Source: an uncultured Methanoregula sp. (GTDB lineage Archaea > Halobacteriota > Methanomicrobia > Methanomicrobiales > Methanospirillaceae). From it: a stretch of 64,000 nt of DNA. A model generated the notes under the pieces. That model was given only the letters and a program-made list of their open reading frames with translations. It did not search any database and was not told the origin of the DNA. Location of the stretch: the NCBI RefSeq assembly GCF_963662735.1, contig NZ_OY759744.1, positions 682,001-746,000 on the forward strand. The letters run 5' to 3'. The position numbers and the translations under genes were made by a program. Shown piece after piece: positions 1 to 8,856 of the stretch. Numbering within the stretch: position 1 is the stretch's first letter; the number at the start of each line of letters is the position of its first letter.

Positions 1-1
1 A

Positions 2-1381
2 ACGATCAGCAATCTCCATACGATTGGCTGCATGCTCCCCTACACCGGTCTCCACCATCTCCTCTTCTCCCACCTCAGGCACCCGCTCCTGATCATGACG
101 AGCGCCAACATGCCCGGGTACCCGATGATCACCGGGATCGATGTAGCCATGGCCAAGCTGAACCGGGACGCGGATTTCTTCCTGACCCACAACCGGACGA
201 TCGTGAACCGGGTCGACGATTCCGTGATGCGGGACGGCTACATCATCCGGCTCTCCCGGGGTATCGCCCCGAAGAGGACCGCGATCGATCTCGGGAACCA
301 CTGCATCCTTGCTGTCGGCCCCGAGCTGAACGCCAATGCCACGATCTACAAAAACGGCTTTGCCATCACCTCGCCCCACGTGGGCAATGTCCGGAACCCG
401 CCAACGCTTGCGTACCTTGAAGAGACCGTCCGGAACATCAGCCGGCTTCTCGGGGCGAAGTTCGATGTTGTTGCCCACGATCTCCACCCCCAGTTCCTCT
501 CCACCCGCTTCGCCCGCGAACTTGCAGCAGACCGGGGGCTCGAACTCATCCCCGTGCAGCACCACCGGGCCCACATCGCCGCCGCGACAACGGAGCCATG
601 CGTAGGCATAGCGATTGATGGCGTGGGATACGGTGACGACGGCTCGGTCTGGGGATGCGAGATCTTCTCCGGGCAGGTCCCGGACCTCAAACGCGTTGCC
701 CACCTTGAACCAATGGCCATGCCCGGCGGGGACCTCGCTACCCGGTTCCCCGAACGGATGCTCTACGGCATCCTCCCGGACGAGGACATTCTCTCGCTTC
801 TCGCCAGCCGTGGCTGGTCGGATATCGAACTCGGCGTGCTCGAAAAACAGGTTGCATCGGGGTTCAACGTGACCCGCACCACCAGCACCGGCCGGGTGCT
901 GGACGCGGCAAGCGCCCTGCTCGGGATCTGCCGGGAGCGGACGTACGATGGCGAGCCGGCCATGAAACTGGAATCAGCTGCCGCGATGGGGACGGCGGAA
1001 GCGTGGGATCTCTCCTTCTCGTTCCAGGACGGCTGCGAAGTCCTCTCCTCACGGTCCCTGATCGAAACGGCACTGCACCGGCTCCCGAAAGGGCCCGACC
1101 CTGACCGACAGATGATCCACTCGGTTGCGGCATCCTTCCAGTACAATCTTGCCCGGGGCATTGCCCGGATGGCCGTCAATGCTGCCGAACGGGACGGGCA
1201 CAGGACTATAGCACTCAGCGGCGGGGTTGCCTACAACCACGCAATCCGCGAGACGATCCGACGGGAGATCGAAGCCCGGGGATTTACCTGCCGGATCAAT
1301 GCCGAGTACCCGCTCGGGGACGGGTGTGTCTCGTTCGGCCAGTGCGTCTTTGCGGGAAAACTGCTGGAACAACGCTCCTGA
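2..1381 (+). CDS. hypF: Carbamoyltransferase HypF, C-terminal part (5' end outside window)
   Basis: HypF carbamoylates HypE with carbamoyl phosphate and ATP, making the CN ligand of the [NiFe]-hydrogenase centre. The frame is open from base 2, and the residues before the first Met (TISNLHTIGCM) continue into the typical LPYTGLHHLLF of the YrdC-like domain, so the gene starts upstream. Seen here are the end of the YrdC-like domain (about the first 110 residues) and the Kae1-like carbamoyltransferase domain, with HDLHPQF, QHHRAHIAA and the C-terminal LSGGVAYN motif. The C-terminus looks complete. A perfect GC palindrome follows the stop. HypB is encoded at the other end of the window. Confidence 0.95.
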   Translation, partial: TISNLHTIGCMLPYTGLHHLLFSHLRHPLLIMTSANMPGYPMITGIDVAMAKLNRDADFFLTHNRTIVNRVDDSVMRDGYIIRLSRGIAPKRTAIDLGNHCILAVGPELNANATIYKNGFAITSPHVGNVRNPPTLAYLEETVRNISRLLGAKFDVVAHDLHPQFLSTRFARELAADRGLELIPVQHHRAHIAAATTEPCVGIAIDGVGYGDDGSVWGCEIFSGQVPDLKRVAHLEPMAMPGGDLATRFPERMLYGILPDEDILSLLASRGWSDIELGVLEKQVASGFNVTRTTSTGRVLDAASALLGICRERTYDGEPAMKLESAAAMGTAEAWDLSFSFQDGCEVLSSRSLIETALHRLPKGPDPDRQMIHSVAASFQYNLARGIARMAVNAAERDGHRTIALSGGVAYNHAIRETIRREIEARGFTCRINAEYPLGDGCVSFGQCVFAGKLLEQRS

Positions 1382-1384
1382 ATA

Positions 1385-1398
1385 GGCCCCCGGGGGCC
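1385..1398. terminator. 14-bp perfect GC palindrome after hypF
   Basis: GGCCCCCGGGGGCC begins four bases after the hypF stop codon and is followed by an A-rich stretch. It could form a very short-loop hairpin or a protein site. Archaeal termination normally relies on U-runs, which are absent here, so a terminator role is only a guess. Confidence 0.3.
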
Positions 1399-1460
1399 GA
1401 AAAATGGCCGTACATTCGAGCAATTTATCAGTGCCAACGCATAAATGAAACATCAGGATA

Positions 1461-1883
1461 ATGGAGCCGGCTGACCCGCTTACCAATCAGGAAAAAAAAT
1501 TAAGTGAGCTCGAACAGGAGCTCAATGATCTCCGCCAGGGACTCACCCTTGTTGCCGATTATTACCATGACCTCGAAGAGATCTCGCGAAAGCAGGATGC
1601 TGCGGGGACTATCGGCGTGGAACTCTTAAAGCCGCTCGTGGACGATGAACTGGAGTTTGAAGGCATCTGGAAGTTCCACGAGGAGATCCTGGTAGCCGAT
1701 CCCACTGCCCGGGTTCCCTGCACGCAGATGTACGAGGCGTTTGTCCGGTTCTGCCTGGAAACCGGGAGGCAGGCCGTGGAGCGGGAAGCCTTCGAGTTCG
1801 TTTTTGCCCATATGGAAAATCCCGAGCCTTCCTGCGACCGGGGCGAGTGGATTGGTTACCGGCTCCGCCCGGCCCGCAGCTGA
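1461..1883 (+). CDS. Hypothetical protein with N-terminal coiled coil
   Basis: 140-aa soluble protein of unknown function. Residues about 8-50 are a heptad-rich acidic helix (NQEKKLSELEQEL onward) likely to form a coiled coil. The C-terminal 70 residues look like a small helical or winged-helix unit around MYEAFVRFCLETGRQ, a pattern also seen in primase-associated C-terminal domains; that resemblance is weak. No signal peptide or membrane segment. It stands alone between hypF and the convergent SPFH gene, with a TATA-like stretch (cataaat) about 20 bp before the ATG, so a very short leader is likely. Confidence 0.75.
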   Translation: MEPADPLTNQEKKLSELEQELNDLRQGLTLVADYYHDLEEISRKQDAAGTIGVELLKPLVDDELEFEGIWKFHEEILVADPTARVPCTQMYEAFVRFCLETGRQAVEREAFEFVFAHMENPEPSCDRGEWIGYRLRPARS

Positions 1884-1965
1884 TCGCAGAACTCTTTTTC
1901 AAAAGGAGAATATGTTTCGGCCCCACCCGGATTGGCGCCGGGAAGAATTGTCCCGGCAGCCTGAA

Positions 1966-2793
1966 TTATTCCGCCGGGCTTTTCTTGTTTGCCTCCCGCT
2001 CCGCTTTCAGGGTCTGGGAGAGGGCGACAAGACCCGTGGTATCCCCCAGTCCCATGGTATTGAGAACGGATGACGGGACGAGGATCAGGACGGAATTATT
2101 GGTTTTCAGGCCTTCGTACAGCATATTCATGCCCCGGAGGTGGAGCGCGGTAGGGTTGCCCTCGTAGGTTTTTGCAGCATCCTCAAAACTCTTGGCAATC
2201 TGCCGTTCCGAATCCCCGAGAATGACCCGGGCCTGCCGTTCACGCTCGGCCTGGGCCTGCATCGACATGGCATTCTGGAGTTCGACCGGGATGACAACAT
2301 CCCGTATTTCCACCGACAGGACATTGATTCCCCAGCCATCGATCCGGCTCTGGATGGTCTTCTGGAGTTCGTGGTCTATGGTCTCCCTTCCGGCAAGCAT
2401 ATCGGCAAGGACTGTCTTACCAATGACATCCCGGAGAGCGGTCTGGGCAGCAAGAAGCACGGATTCATGGTAATTCTTTACCGTGAGCGCTGCTTTTTCC
2501 ACATCGAAAACCTGCCAGAAGAGCACGGCATCCACGTTCACCGGCACCGTGTCCTTGGTGAGGGTCTGCTCGGCATTGAACGAGGTGGTGATCACCCTGA
2601 GGTCGATGATATACGGGACGGTATTGAGAAACGGGATCAGGATTATCAGGCCGGGCCCCCGTATCCCGACAAATTTTCCCAGGAACAGCACAACGATGCG
2701 TTCCCATTGTTTGACAATCCGGATACTCAGTGCCACAAGAACTACGATAATTGCCAGGATTACCAGTAGTATAACCATCGTTGTATTGTCCAT
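1966..2793 (-). CDS. SPFH/Band 7 (stomatin-like) membrane protein
   Basis: 275-aa stomatin/prohibitin-family protein: one N-terminal membrane helix (about residues 6-27, VILLVILAIIVVLVALSI) followed by a Band 7 domain (about 28-200) containing the family features RGPGLIILIPF, VDAVLFWQV, the AALTVKNY block and the QMQAQAERERQARV-type helix. Such proteins scaffold membrane microdomains and often work with an NfeD-type partner or a membrane protease. No nfeD neighbour is present, so its partner is not visible here. Start chosen at the ATG immediately before the hydrophobic helix. Confidence 0.9.
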   Translation of the reverse strand: MDNTTMVILLVILAIIVVLVALSIRIVKQWERIVVLFLGKFVGIRGPGLIILIPFLNTVPYIIDLRVITTSFNAEQTLTKDTVPVNVDAVLFWQVFDVEKAALTVKNYHESVLLAAQTALRDVIGKTVLADMLAGRETIDHELQKTIQSRIDGWGINVLSVEIRDVVIPVELQNAMSMQAQAERERQARVILGDSERQIAKSFEDAAKTYEGNPTALHLRGMNMLYEGLKTNNSVLILVPSSVLNTMGLGDTTGLVALSQTLKAEREANKKSPAE

Positions 2794-3010
2794 ACCGCGT
2801 TTTCCTCCGGTAAAGAGCCTTGTAGTATAGAGGAAACGAAAAAGCTATCGAAGCCGGCATGATTGTTTTACTGCATTGCCGGACCCGCAACATCCGGCTC
2901 CGGTGACAATGGGAGGCAGGATGAACGATTTGACCGGTTATCCGGCGAGACCTCAAGAGCAGCGGGCGAAATCGAAAGAAACTGAATTGAAAACAGACGT
3001 ATCAGATGCA

Positions 3011-3027
3011 AGAATAAGAAAAAAAGA
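3011..3027 (-). terminator. U-run terminator of the stalk ribosomal operon
   Basis: Directly after the P1 stop codon the minus strand reads a run of seven T residues within a T-rich stretch (ctttttttctt), the usual archaeal termination signal. Confidence 0.7.
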
Positions 3028-3333
3028 TTAGCCGAACAGGGCACCGAGCCCTGCCATGCCGCTCTCTTCGTCTTCCTTCTTGTGCTCTTCCTTTGGCTCT
3101 TCCTTGGCGGCGGCGTGGCCTGCTGCTGCGGGTGCTGCTGCAACTGCGACCGGTGCTGCGGCTGCTGCCTTGATTGCGTCCTCAATGTTGACGCCTTCGA
3201 GGGCTGCAATGAGTGCCTTGACACGGGATTCGTTAACTGCTACACCTGCGGCGGTAAGGACTGCCTTTACGCCGTTCTCGTCTACCTTCTTTCCTGCCTT
3301 GTGGAGGAGAAGGGCTGCATAGATATACTCCAT
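3028..3333 (-). CDS. rpl12: 50S ribosomal protein P1 (L12ae)
   Basis: 101-aa acidic stalk protein. Residues 1-60 form the helical dimerisation domain ([19 protein letters not shown]). An alanine-rich hinge (about 61-80) and a charged linker rich in Lys and Glu follow, then the conserved tail [10 protein letters not shown] that recruits translational GTPases. It binds the C-terminal helices of L10 and is the last gene of the rpl11-rpl1-rpl10-rpl12 operon, 26 bp after L10, followed by a T-run. Confidence 0.97.
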   Translation of the reverse strand: MEYIYAALLLHKAGKKVDENGVKAVLTAAGVAVNESRVKALIAALEGVNIEDAIKAAAAAPVAVAAAPAAAGHAAAKEEPKEEHKKEDEESGMAGLGALFG

Positions 3334-3359
3334 CTTAATTCACCTCAATATTCCAAAGA

Positions 3360-4208
3360 TTATTTCACCAGGTTAGAGATAACCTGGCCTTCTCTGTACG
3401 CTTTACCGATAATCGCATCAACAACGTCTTTCTCGTAGATTGCGGCTTCGATTGCAACGCCGCGTGCATCCCTGACTGCTTTGGTCAGGATTGCATCCAT
3501 CGAGTCTTTCGTCGGGATCGCTGCCTCGACCGAGAGGGCGAATGCCTGCCTGCTTGCAAGCACGATCTGCCCGAGGAGGACCGTCTCGTCAACCGACAAT
3601 ACTGACGGCTCGTAAATGCTGCCATCGTGGAACGCTGCCTGCAGGGCAAGACCAACGTCCATGGGCTTGATATCGAGCTTGGCAAGTACTGTTGCGAGTT
3701 TTGCCGAGATTACGGCGCCTTTCTTGACAACCGTCTTGGTCTCCCTGATCTTGACCTTGCCGCCTTCGATTGCTGCGGGAATGCCTGCCTGCTGCAGTTC
3801 CCCGACAATCGGGCCCGGCTTGAAGCTGGTCGGACCGGCCGGGATGACGATATCTTCCGGCGCTTTCTCGCCGGCCTTTGCCGCCATCTTGGTCTTGGTC
3901 TTTTCCAGCTGCTTGAAGAGCTTGAACGGGTTGTCGTTGGTGAAGATGATCGCCGAGTGACCGGAGATGTACTGCGAGAGGTTCTTGGTCTCCCCGCCGA
4001 TCTCCTCGAACGCGTGCTTGATGAGGGTGTTCCTCGTCACCTTGATGACAGCCTTTCCGCGGAGATTCCGGCGGATCTGCTGCACCTGCTGTGCGGGGAT
4101 ACCGTACATGTCGACAAGCCCGATGAGCTTGTACTGCTTCGCGTTCTTCTTGATGTCTGTGACCTCGTCCTTCTTCCACGCGGGAAGGTGGTGGGTATAC
4201 AACGCCAT
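3360..4208 (-). CDS. rpl10: 50S ribosomal protein L10 (P0)
   Basis: 282-aa base of the ribosomal stalk. The N-terminal rRNA-binding domain (HLPAWKKDEV, LRGKAVIKVTRNTLIKHA), the insertion domain (about 105-180) and the P1-binding spine helices (VVDAIIGKAYREGQ) are present. Unlike many archaeal P0 proteins it stops after the spine helices, with no alanine-rich hinge or acidic GLGALF tail. Its ATG shares the A of the L1 stop (TAATG), so translation is likely coupled. Confidence 0.96.
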   Translation of the reverse strand: MALYTHHLPAWKKDEVTDIKKNAKQYKLIGLVDMYGIPAQQVQQIRRNLRGKAVIKVTRNTLIKHAFEEIGGETKNLSQYISGHSAIIFTNDNPFKLFKQLEKTKTKMAAKAGEKAPEDIVIPAGPTSFKPGPIVGELQQAGIPAAIEGGKVKIRETKTVVKKGAVISAKLATVLAKLDIKPMDVGLALQAAFHDGSIYEPSVLSVDETVLLGQIVLASRQAFALSVEAAIPTKDSMDAILTKAVRDARGVAIEAAIYEKDVVDAIIGKAYREGQVISNLVK

Positions 4209-4852
4209 TATTCCAGCCTCACTGCAGGACCCATGGTGGTCTTGACAAAGACGGAACGGACGTTCAGGGGACCCTGTTCAAGGACAGACTCGATCCTCTT
4301 GACGATCGTCTCGATGTTCTCAGCGACCTGCTCCGGCTTCATGGAAGTTGATCCGACCTTGGTGGAGAAGACCGTCTTGTCCTTGGTACGGATCTTCACC
4401 GAGTTCCGGAGACGCTCGACTATCGGGCGGATATCCTGCCCGCCGGCAATCGGCATCGGCATTCTGCCCCGCGGACCGAGCCGGGGACCTAAGTACCGGC
4501 CTACACCGGGCATGACCGCTGTCTCTGCAAGGAAGTACCGGTAGGTACTGGCAACTTTCCGTGCTTCGCGGGGTGCACCGCCGAGCCGCTCAACTTCTTC
4601 AGGGCCGATGATCAGTTCGACTTTGGCATCCTTTGCCTGCGTGACGATATCGCCTTTCCCGATGACACAGATACCGATCTTTTCGCCGGTTCCGTGCGGG
4701 AGCATTATCGTCTCGTCGATACGATTTTTCGGCTGCGCCATATCGATATTCTTGAGATTGATGGTAATATCGATGCTCTCAGAGAACTTACGCTCTGGCG
4801 CCTTCTCAATCGCCGTTTTTACGGCTTCCAAAATTTTGGCCCTATCAACCAT
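4208..4852 (-). CDS. rpl1: 50S ribosomal protein L1
   Basis: 214-aa L1-stalk protein that binds 23S rRNA and assists release of E-site tRNA. It begins MVDRAKILEAVKTAIEKAP and has the family signature around LGPRLGPRGRMPMP. Archaeal L1 commonly represses its own mRNA; I did not identify a mimic of the rRNA site here. It lies about 50 bp after rpl11 and overlaps rpl10 by one base. Confidence 0.97.
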   Translation of the reverse strand: MVDRAKILEAVKTAIEKAPERKFSESIDITINLKNIDMAQPKNRIDETIMLPHGTGEKIGICVIGKGDIVTQAKDAKVELIIGPEEVERLGGAPREARKVASTYRYFLAETAVMPGVGRYLGPRLGPRGRMPMPIAGGQDIRPIVERLRNSVKIRTKDKTVFSTKVGSTSMKPEQVAENIETIVKRIESVLEQGPLNVRSVFVKTTMGPAVRLE

Positions 4853-4904
4853 CAGATTCCTCCATAGTTCTGCGACCTTTCGATCTCCTATGGTTTTCTC
4901 CTGT

Positions 4905-5381
4905 TTATTTCACGAGTACACTGTCGTACTTGCCTTCATTGATGAGGGCGAAGACATCCTTTGCCTTCTTGCCGTCAACGGTAACTCCCATGCTGACGCA
5001 CGTGCCGATGACTTCCTTAACGGCAGTCTTCAGCTCGTAAGAGAGCATGCCTTCGAGTTTCATGTTGGCAATTCTGACAGCGGCCTCGAATGGCAGGTTT
5101 CCTGCCACTTTGACGTTGGGCTCTCCGGAACCTTTCTCGATACCGACCTCTTTCTTGATGAGTGCCGTCGTCGGGGGTATACCGACTGTCAGCGTGAAGT
5201 TCTTCTTTGCGTCGACTTCGATCCTGACCGGGACCTGCATTCCGTTGAATGAGGCGGTCTTCTTGTTGATCTCGTCGACTACGGCCTTCACGTTGATACC
5301 GAGTGGTCCCAGGGAGGGTCCTAATGGTGGACCTGCTGTTGCCCTTCCGCCGGGTACTAAAACCTCGACCACTTCTGCCAT
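4905..5381 (-). CDS. rpl11: 50S ribosomal protein L11
   Basis: 158-aa protein of the GTPase-associated centre. The N-terminal [20 protein letters not shown] block and the C-terminal rRNA-binding domain ([17 protein letters not shown]) are complete. It is the first gene of the four-gene operon. In many archaea this operon directly follows secE-spt5; here that pair is at 12724-13472, separated by about 7 kb of accessory genes. Confidence 0.97.
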   Translation of the reverse strand: MAEVVEVLVPGGRATAGPPLGPSLGPLGINVKAVVDEINKKTASFNGMQVPVRIEVDAKKNFTLTVGIPPTTALIKKEVGIEKGSGEPNVKVAGNLPFEAAVRIANMKLEGMLSYELKTAVKEVIGTCVSMGVTVDGKKAKDVFALINEGKYDSVLVK

Positions 5382-5471
5382 AGTCTTTGCACCATGCCGT
5401 CCCGTATTTGCGGGTTCCGAGCCTGGGTCTGTAAATATTGATGGGAAAGGAAATAAAGGTGATCGTAACTT

Positions 5472-6380
5472 TCAAGGACTGTACGGATTATACGGGTAAT
5501 ACTGCGGCTCGTTGTTATAAAAGAAAGTGCGGATAATTCCGATTTGGGGATTGTTCATGGATGTGATATTCACGGTATAGAAATTGTACGGGAGGATTTC
5601 GGTCTTTTTAAGGGAAAAATTCCAGGAATACCCATTCCCATCATGAGCAACGGGAATTGTGAATCTTTCATTCTTACCGGAATCTGATGAGACCGTGAGG
5701 AGGAGTCGTTCGTCCGGCCCGTTGCCGGTATTCACCTGTCCTGAAAGCAGAAGAGCATTTGAATGGGGATCGTTCTCCGGGAGGTTCAGGGTCAGGTTGG
5801 GTTGCGGAATACCGCTCACTATAAAAAAACTGTTGTTCATCACGATACCATTTCTCCCGCTGGCGGTGAGGATATACCCGTTGTCTGCCTGGAATCCATG
5901 CTGCGATGTATTGACACCCCACGACCAGGAACTGATGCCGCAAGGCCCTTCGATCACGGGAACCGTATCGCCGAACCCGTCGCAACAGGTACGAACCTGT
6001 CCCTCACAGCCCGTGGTGGATTTGGGGCATGGCATGAATTCACCACTGTAAATTTGTAATAGTATCGTTTCCCCGTGTGGCAGGTTCGTAGTTCCATCGA
6101 ACGTGATGTTTTCACCGATATAACTATGGGAAACAGGGTTGATCAGGATGAACGGTTCTCCGGCTCCCGATGAGAATGATTCGTTGCTCTTACTGGAGCA
6201 TTGGACGGAGAGCCGTGTTGCCATGGATGGATTTGTCGTCATTGGTGGTGCTGATGATGGAGAGACATTGATAATGCCACCGGAACCTGACAGGGTGTGG
6301 TCTGATAACACACATCCGGTTGCCAGCAGGATACTGAAGAGAATAATCACGAGTGAAAATATTTTCCAGAACAACGTCAT
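5472..6380 (-). CDS. Predicted secreted lipoprotein, unknown function
   Basis: About 302 aa. The N-terminus (FSLVIILFSILLATGC) is a signal peptide ending in a lipobox-like Cys, so the protein is probably anchored outside the cell. The rest is Ser/Thr/Asn/Pro-rich and predicted beta-rich, with phrases such as GENITFDGTTNLPHGETILLQIYSGEF seen in methanogen surface proteins carrying MEMO- or Ig-like sandwiches (inferred). It has several Cys residues (CPKSTTGCEGQVRTCC). Start placed at the ATG 6 bp inside an alternative GTG, because GGTG lies 5 bases before it. Confidence 0.75.
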   Translation of the reverse strand: MTLFWKIFSLVIILFSILLATGCVLSDHTLSGSGGIINVSPSSAPPMTTNPSMATRLSVQCSSKSNESFSSGAGEPFILINPVSHSYIGENITFDGTTNLPHGETILLQIYSGEFMPCPKSTTGCEGQVRTCCDGFGDTVPVIEGPCGISSWSWGVNTSQHGFQADNGYILTASGRNGIVMNNSFFIVSGIPQPNLTLNLPENDPHSNALLLSGQVNTGNGPDERLLLTVSSDSGKNERFTIPVAHDGNGYSWNFSLKKTEILPYNFYTVNITSMNNPQIGIIRTFFYNNEPQYYPYNPYSP

Positions 6381-6386
6381 GGGCAC

Positions 6387-6989
6387 ACCAAAACTTTTCC
6401 AATGATCACGTCAACCCGGGTAAAAGAAAAATATTTTGTATTTTATCTAATGCAATCTATCCAATATCTGGTTTTTTAAGATCGTGCGGGCATGTCCCGG
6501 CCACGATGACATTTCCTCACAGTGATAATGAATTGCCACATCGACTCCTACGCCCACTGAGGCCCCGGCGTTACGGCAGGGTGACCCCCGGGGTAGGTAT
6601 CGGGCAGGACCAAACGATGAGTCCCCGACGGAGAATGAAGTCCCGGGGGATACCTCCGACCGCAGGACCATGCCCGAAGCGCAATTCTCCCAATCCCTCA
6701 CCATTTGTACCCATGCGACCCCCTACATCCCATCCGGCTCGTCCAGACATTCAGATATACATAAATTTCTCTCGTAAAATCGCTTGAAAATATTAAAAAA
6801 TTTACCTGGAAATACAAAGTCGTGTAGGGGGTCACATGGGTACAAAATAAAAATGAATGCCCCGGGCGAAGCGACATGAATAAAAATTTACGATATGAAT
6901 ATTCCCGTCAATCCCTTCTGTAGGGCACCGGTTTGTACCCCTCTGACCCCCAACTCAAGAGAGATACCCTGACCCTGATCAATCGCAGC
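6387..6989. other. 603-bp gene-free region with repeats
   Basis: No convincing coding frame on either strand. The part before 6700 is GC-rich with fragments that look like eroded sequence; 6750-6905 is AT-rich. It contains the long inverted repeat at 6704-6846 and a third related copy near 6932. Confidence 0.6.
6704..6846. repeat. 24-bp inverted repeat flanking 95 bp, 23/24 matched
   Basis: Left arm 6704-6727 (begins TTTGTACCCATGCG) and right arm 6823-6846 (ends CACATGGGTACAAA) are reverse complements except for one base. The 95 bp between is AT-rich and encodes nothing recognisable. A third, diverged copy in the left-arm orientation (TTTGTACCC then GACCCCC) is at 6932-6951. This resembles a miniature element or a paired protein-binding site; no target duplication was identified. 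Confidence 0.7.
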
Positions 6990-7541
6990 CTACCCGGAAG
7001 GGGAATACTCCTCAGCCAGAAGCCCGTAGTACCGGGTCGACCGCCAGTGATCCCGGAGCCAGACATGCTCGCGGAGCGTGCCTTCGTACACGAGACCGCC
7101 TTTCTCCAGGACATGGGCAGAGGCGAGGTTCAGCTCATCGCATTTCCCGTACACCCGGTGCAGGGCGAGTTCGCCAAACCCGAAAGCGAGAAGTGCCCGG
7201 AGAATTTCAGACGCGTACCCGTTTTTCCAGTAATCCGGCAACAGGATGCACCCGACCTCTGCAGTGCTTGTTTCCTCAGGATCGATCTCGAGCATCACGA
7301 AGCCGGCGAATGCCCCGGTCCCCGGGATCCGGATGGCAAGCAGGTAATCCTTCCGGTCTGCCTGCTGCTGTGCGGTATCGATAGCATGCTGTACGAAACC
7401 GGCTACCTGCTCATCGTTCTCGAGCCAGATGAGCACGTACCGCATCACCCGATGATCCCGGGCTAGTTGCTGCATGAGGGCACAATCATTCCCGTTCATA
7501 TCCTCAAGGATCAGCCGTTCTGTTGTTATCGAAAAAACCAT
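6990..7541 (-). CDS. GNAT N-acetyltransferase, RimJ/RimL-like
   Basis: 183-aa acetyl-CoA-dependent acetyltransferase. The N-terminal TTERLILEDM is the typical first strand of the RimJ/L group (N-terminal acetylation of ribosomal proteins or small-molecule amines). The acetyl-CoA region is around LPDYWKNGYASEILRALL, and NLASAHVLEKGG is the conserved NxxSxxxxxKxG helix. Start chosen at the internal ATG (MVFSITTERL), since the 21 residues upstream do not belong to the fold. The substrate cannot be read from sequence. Confidence 0.88.
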   Translation of the reverse strand: MVFSITTERLILEDMNGNDCALMQQLARDHRVMRYVLIWLENDEQVAGFVQHAIDTAQQQADRKDYLLAIRIPGTGAFAGFVMLEIDPEETSTAEVGCILLPDYWKNGYASEILRALLAFGFGELALHRVYGKCDELNLASAHVLEKGGLVYEGTLREHVWLRDHWRSTRYYGLLAEEYSPSG

Positions 7542-7855
7542 TCCAATGCTCCGCAGGTATATTCTGGTGAAAACGTCTCGCTTGAGGGAATTCCTGAACC
7601 CCATTTACCGGTATCGTTCCGGGGTTATGGGCCCGGATCATCCATGAATACCAGATCTTGCTCAGGAAGAGGCATAATTCCGCTGGTGAGTGAAAATTTT
7701 ATTGCATCGATCCCGCGGAAAATTTTTTCATGGCAATTCAACAGGGCAGCCGGGCATTACTCACTCGATTCCTGTGACCGAACCCACGCGATTCATTCCT
7801 CCGATGCATTGTCAGCAACGGTATCTTTATTCGATCGCAGGAGAATTGGCCCGTC

Positions 7856-8209
7856 ATGGCCTATATGATGGATTATATGTGGGGCAGTGACGGAGGTTAC
7901 GGCTACGGCTCCCCGTTCTTCGGTCCGGGCATGATGCTCTTCTGGCTGGTCGTCTTTCTCGCTATCGGGTATCTGGTCTATAAGGATGCAAACTCCCGCG
8001 GGATGAACGGCCTCCTCTGGTTTATCCTTGTCATCATCCCGATGATAGGGATCCTCTTCCTGATAATCTACCTCATCATCAGGGAAACCGCGGGACAAAA
8101 AGCCGGTAACGGGAACAAGGCAGCGCTGGATATTCTGAAAGAACGGTACGCCAGGGGCGAGATCACGGATGAACAGTTCCGGAAGATGAGCGACGAGATC
8201 AGGAAATAA
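7856..8209 (+). CDS. Small membrane protein with C-terminal SHOCT domain
   Basis: 117 aa: a short Gly/Tyr/Met-rich start, two membrane helices (about 25-42 and 52-74, with a PLDc_N-like DANSRGMNGLLW between them) and a C-terminal SHOCT motif (ALDILKERYARGEITDEQFRKM). SHOCT units are short oligomerisation or targeting modules found at the ends of many unrelated proteins. Function unknown; AGGAG precedes the ATG at a long spacing. Confidence 0.85.
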   Translation: MAYMMDYMWGSDGGYGYGSPFFGPGMMLFWLVVFLAIGYLVYKDANSRGMNGLLWFILVIIPMIGILFLIIYLIIRETAGQKAGNGNKAALDILKERYARGEITDEQFRKMSDEIRK

Positions 8210-8264
8210 TCAACGATAATTGCAAGAGCAGGGATGGTTGCCCCCCGCCAGCCGTACCCGTAAT

Positions 8265-8681
8265 TTACCGGGCAGCTTCCGGCTCGTTCTCATCCAGCAG
8301 CTTCTGCACGAGCGCTGAATCGAGATAGGCCCTGACCTCGACAATCTGCCCGGAATCGAACCTGCAGATCCAGCAGTACCGGTTGCCGAACGGCTTCCCA
8401 TTGAGCGCAGTGGAGAGCGCCTCCAGTTCGACCGCCGCAGTGTCGCCGCTGACAAGAATGCCGGTGACCCGGAGCAGAACGCCATCCTTAAGGACCCGGT
8501 TCAGCCGCCGGAATGTGCTGTTGATGAAGGTTTCCCGATTATGGTACCTGCCTGCGAGCGGGTGGGTTCCCATCACGGTCCAGTCCACATCCTGCGCTAC
8601 ATGACGGAAAAATTCATCCGGTCTTCCGTTCTCAAGGCTGGCAAAAAGGGTTCGCACGTAATCGGGAGTAAGGGAGTCCAT
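8265..8681 (-). CDS. NTF2-like/SnoaL-type protein
   Basis: 138 aa. The layout, an N-terminal helix (DYVRTLFASLENGRPDEFF), then VDWTVMGTHPLAGRYHNRETF, then alternating strands ending in FDSGQIVEVRAYLDSALV, matches the cone-shaped NTF2/SnoaL fold used by ketosteroid-isomerase-like enzymes and small-ligand binders. The 26 residues before Met27 of the longer reading frame are not part of the fold, so the start is set at 8681. Ligand unknown. Confidence 0.85.
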   Translation of the reverse strand: MDSLTPDYVRTLFASLENGRPDEFFRHVAQDVDWTVMGTHPLAGRYHNRETFINSTFRRLNRVLKDGVLLRVTGILVSGDTAAVELEALSTALNGKPFGNRYCWICRFDSGQIVEVRAYLDSALVQKLLDENEPEAAR

Positions 8682-8856
8682 AGACAGACTTTCCGTTTTC
8701 GCAGATGAATAGCCTTCGTCCCGGGATTGAGATGAATGTACGTATCCGGTATATGACAATGCGGAAAACCACCCGGTAAAAACGATACAGGGACGTTGCC
8801 AGTCCGACGACCGTGGAACTGGCGTACTTTTTCCCGACAGAATCCAAACAGGAATT

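Noticed and set aside
2921..3031. 36-codon plus-strand frame with GGGAGG before ATG (starts MNDLTGYPARP)
   Set aside because: Its Lys-rich end is just the reverse of the rpl12 T-run terminator, and it overlaps the end of rpl12 on the other strand; no family resemblance.
3627..4544. 305-codon plus-strand frame across rpl10 and rpl1
   Set aside because: Antisense shadow of two certain ribosomal protein genes.
6447..6704. 85-codon minus-strand frame in the gap after the lipoprotein gene
   Set aside because: Composition (Gly/Ser/Val-rich with scattered Cys) is not protein-like, no Shine-Dalgarno, and it ends within the inverted repeat.
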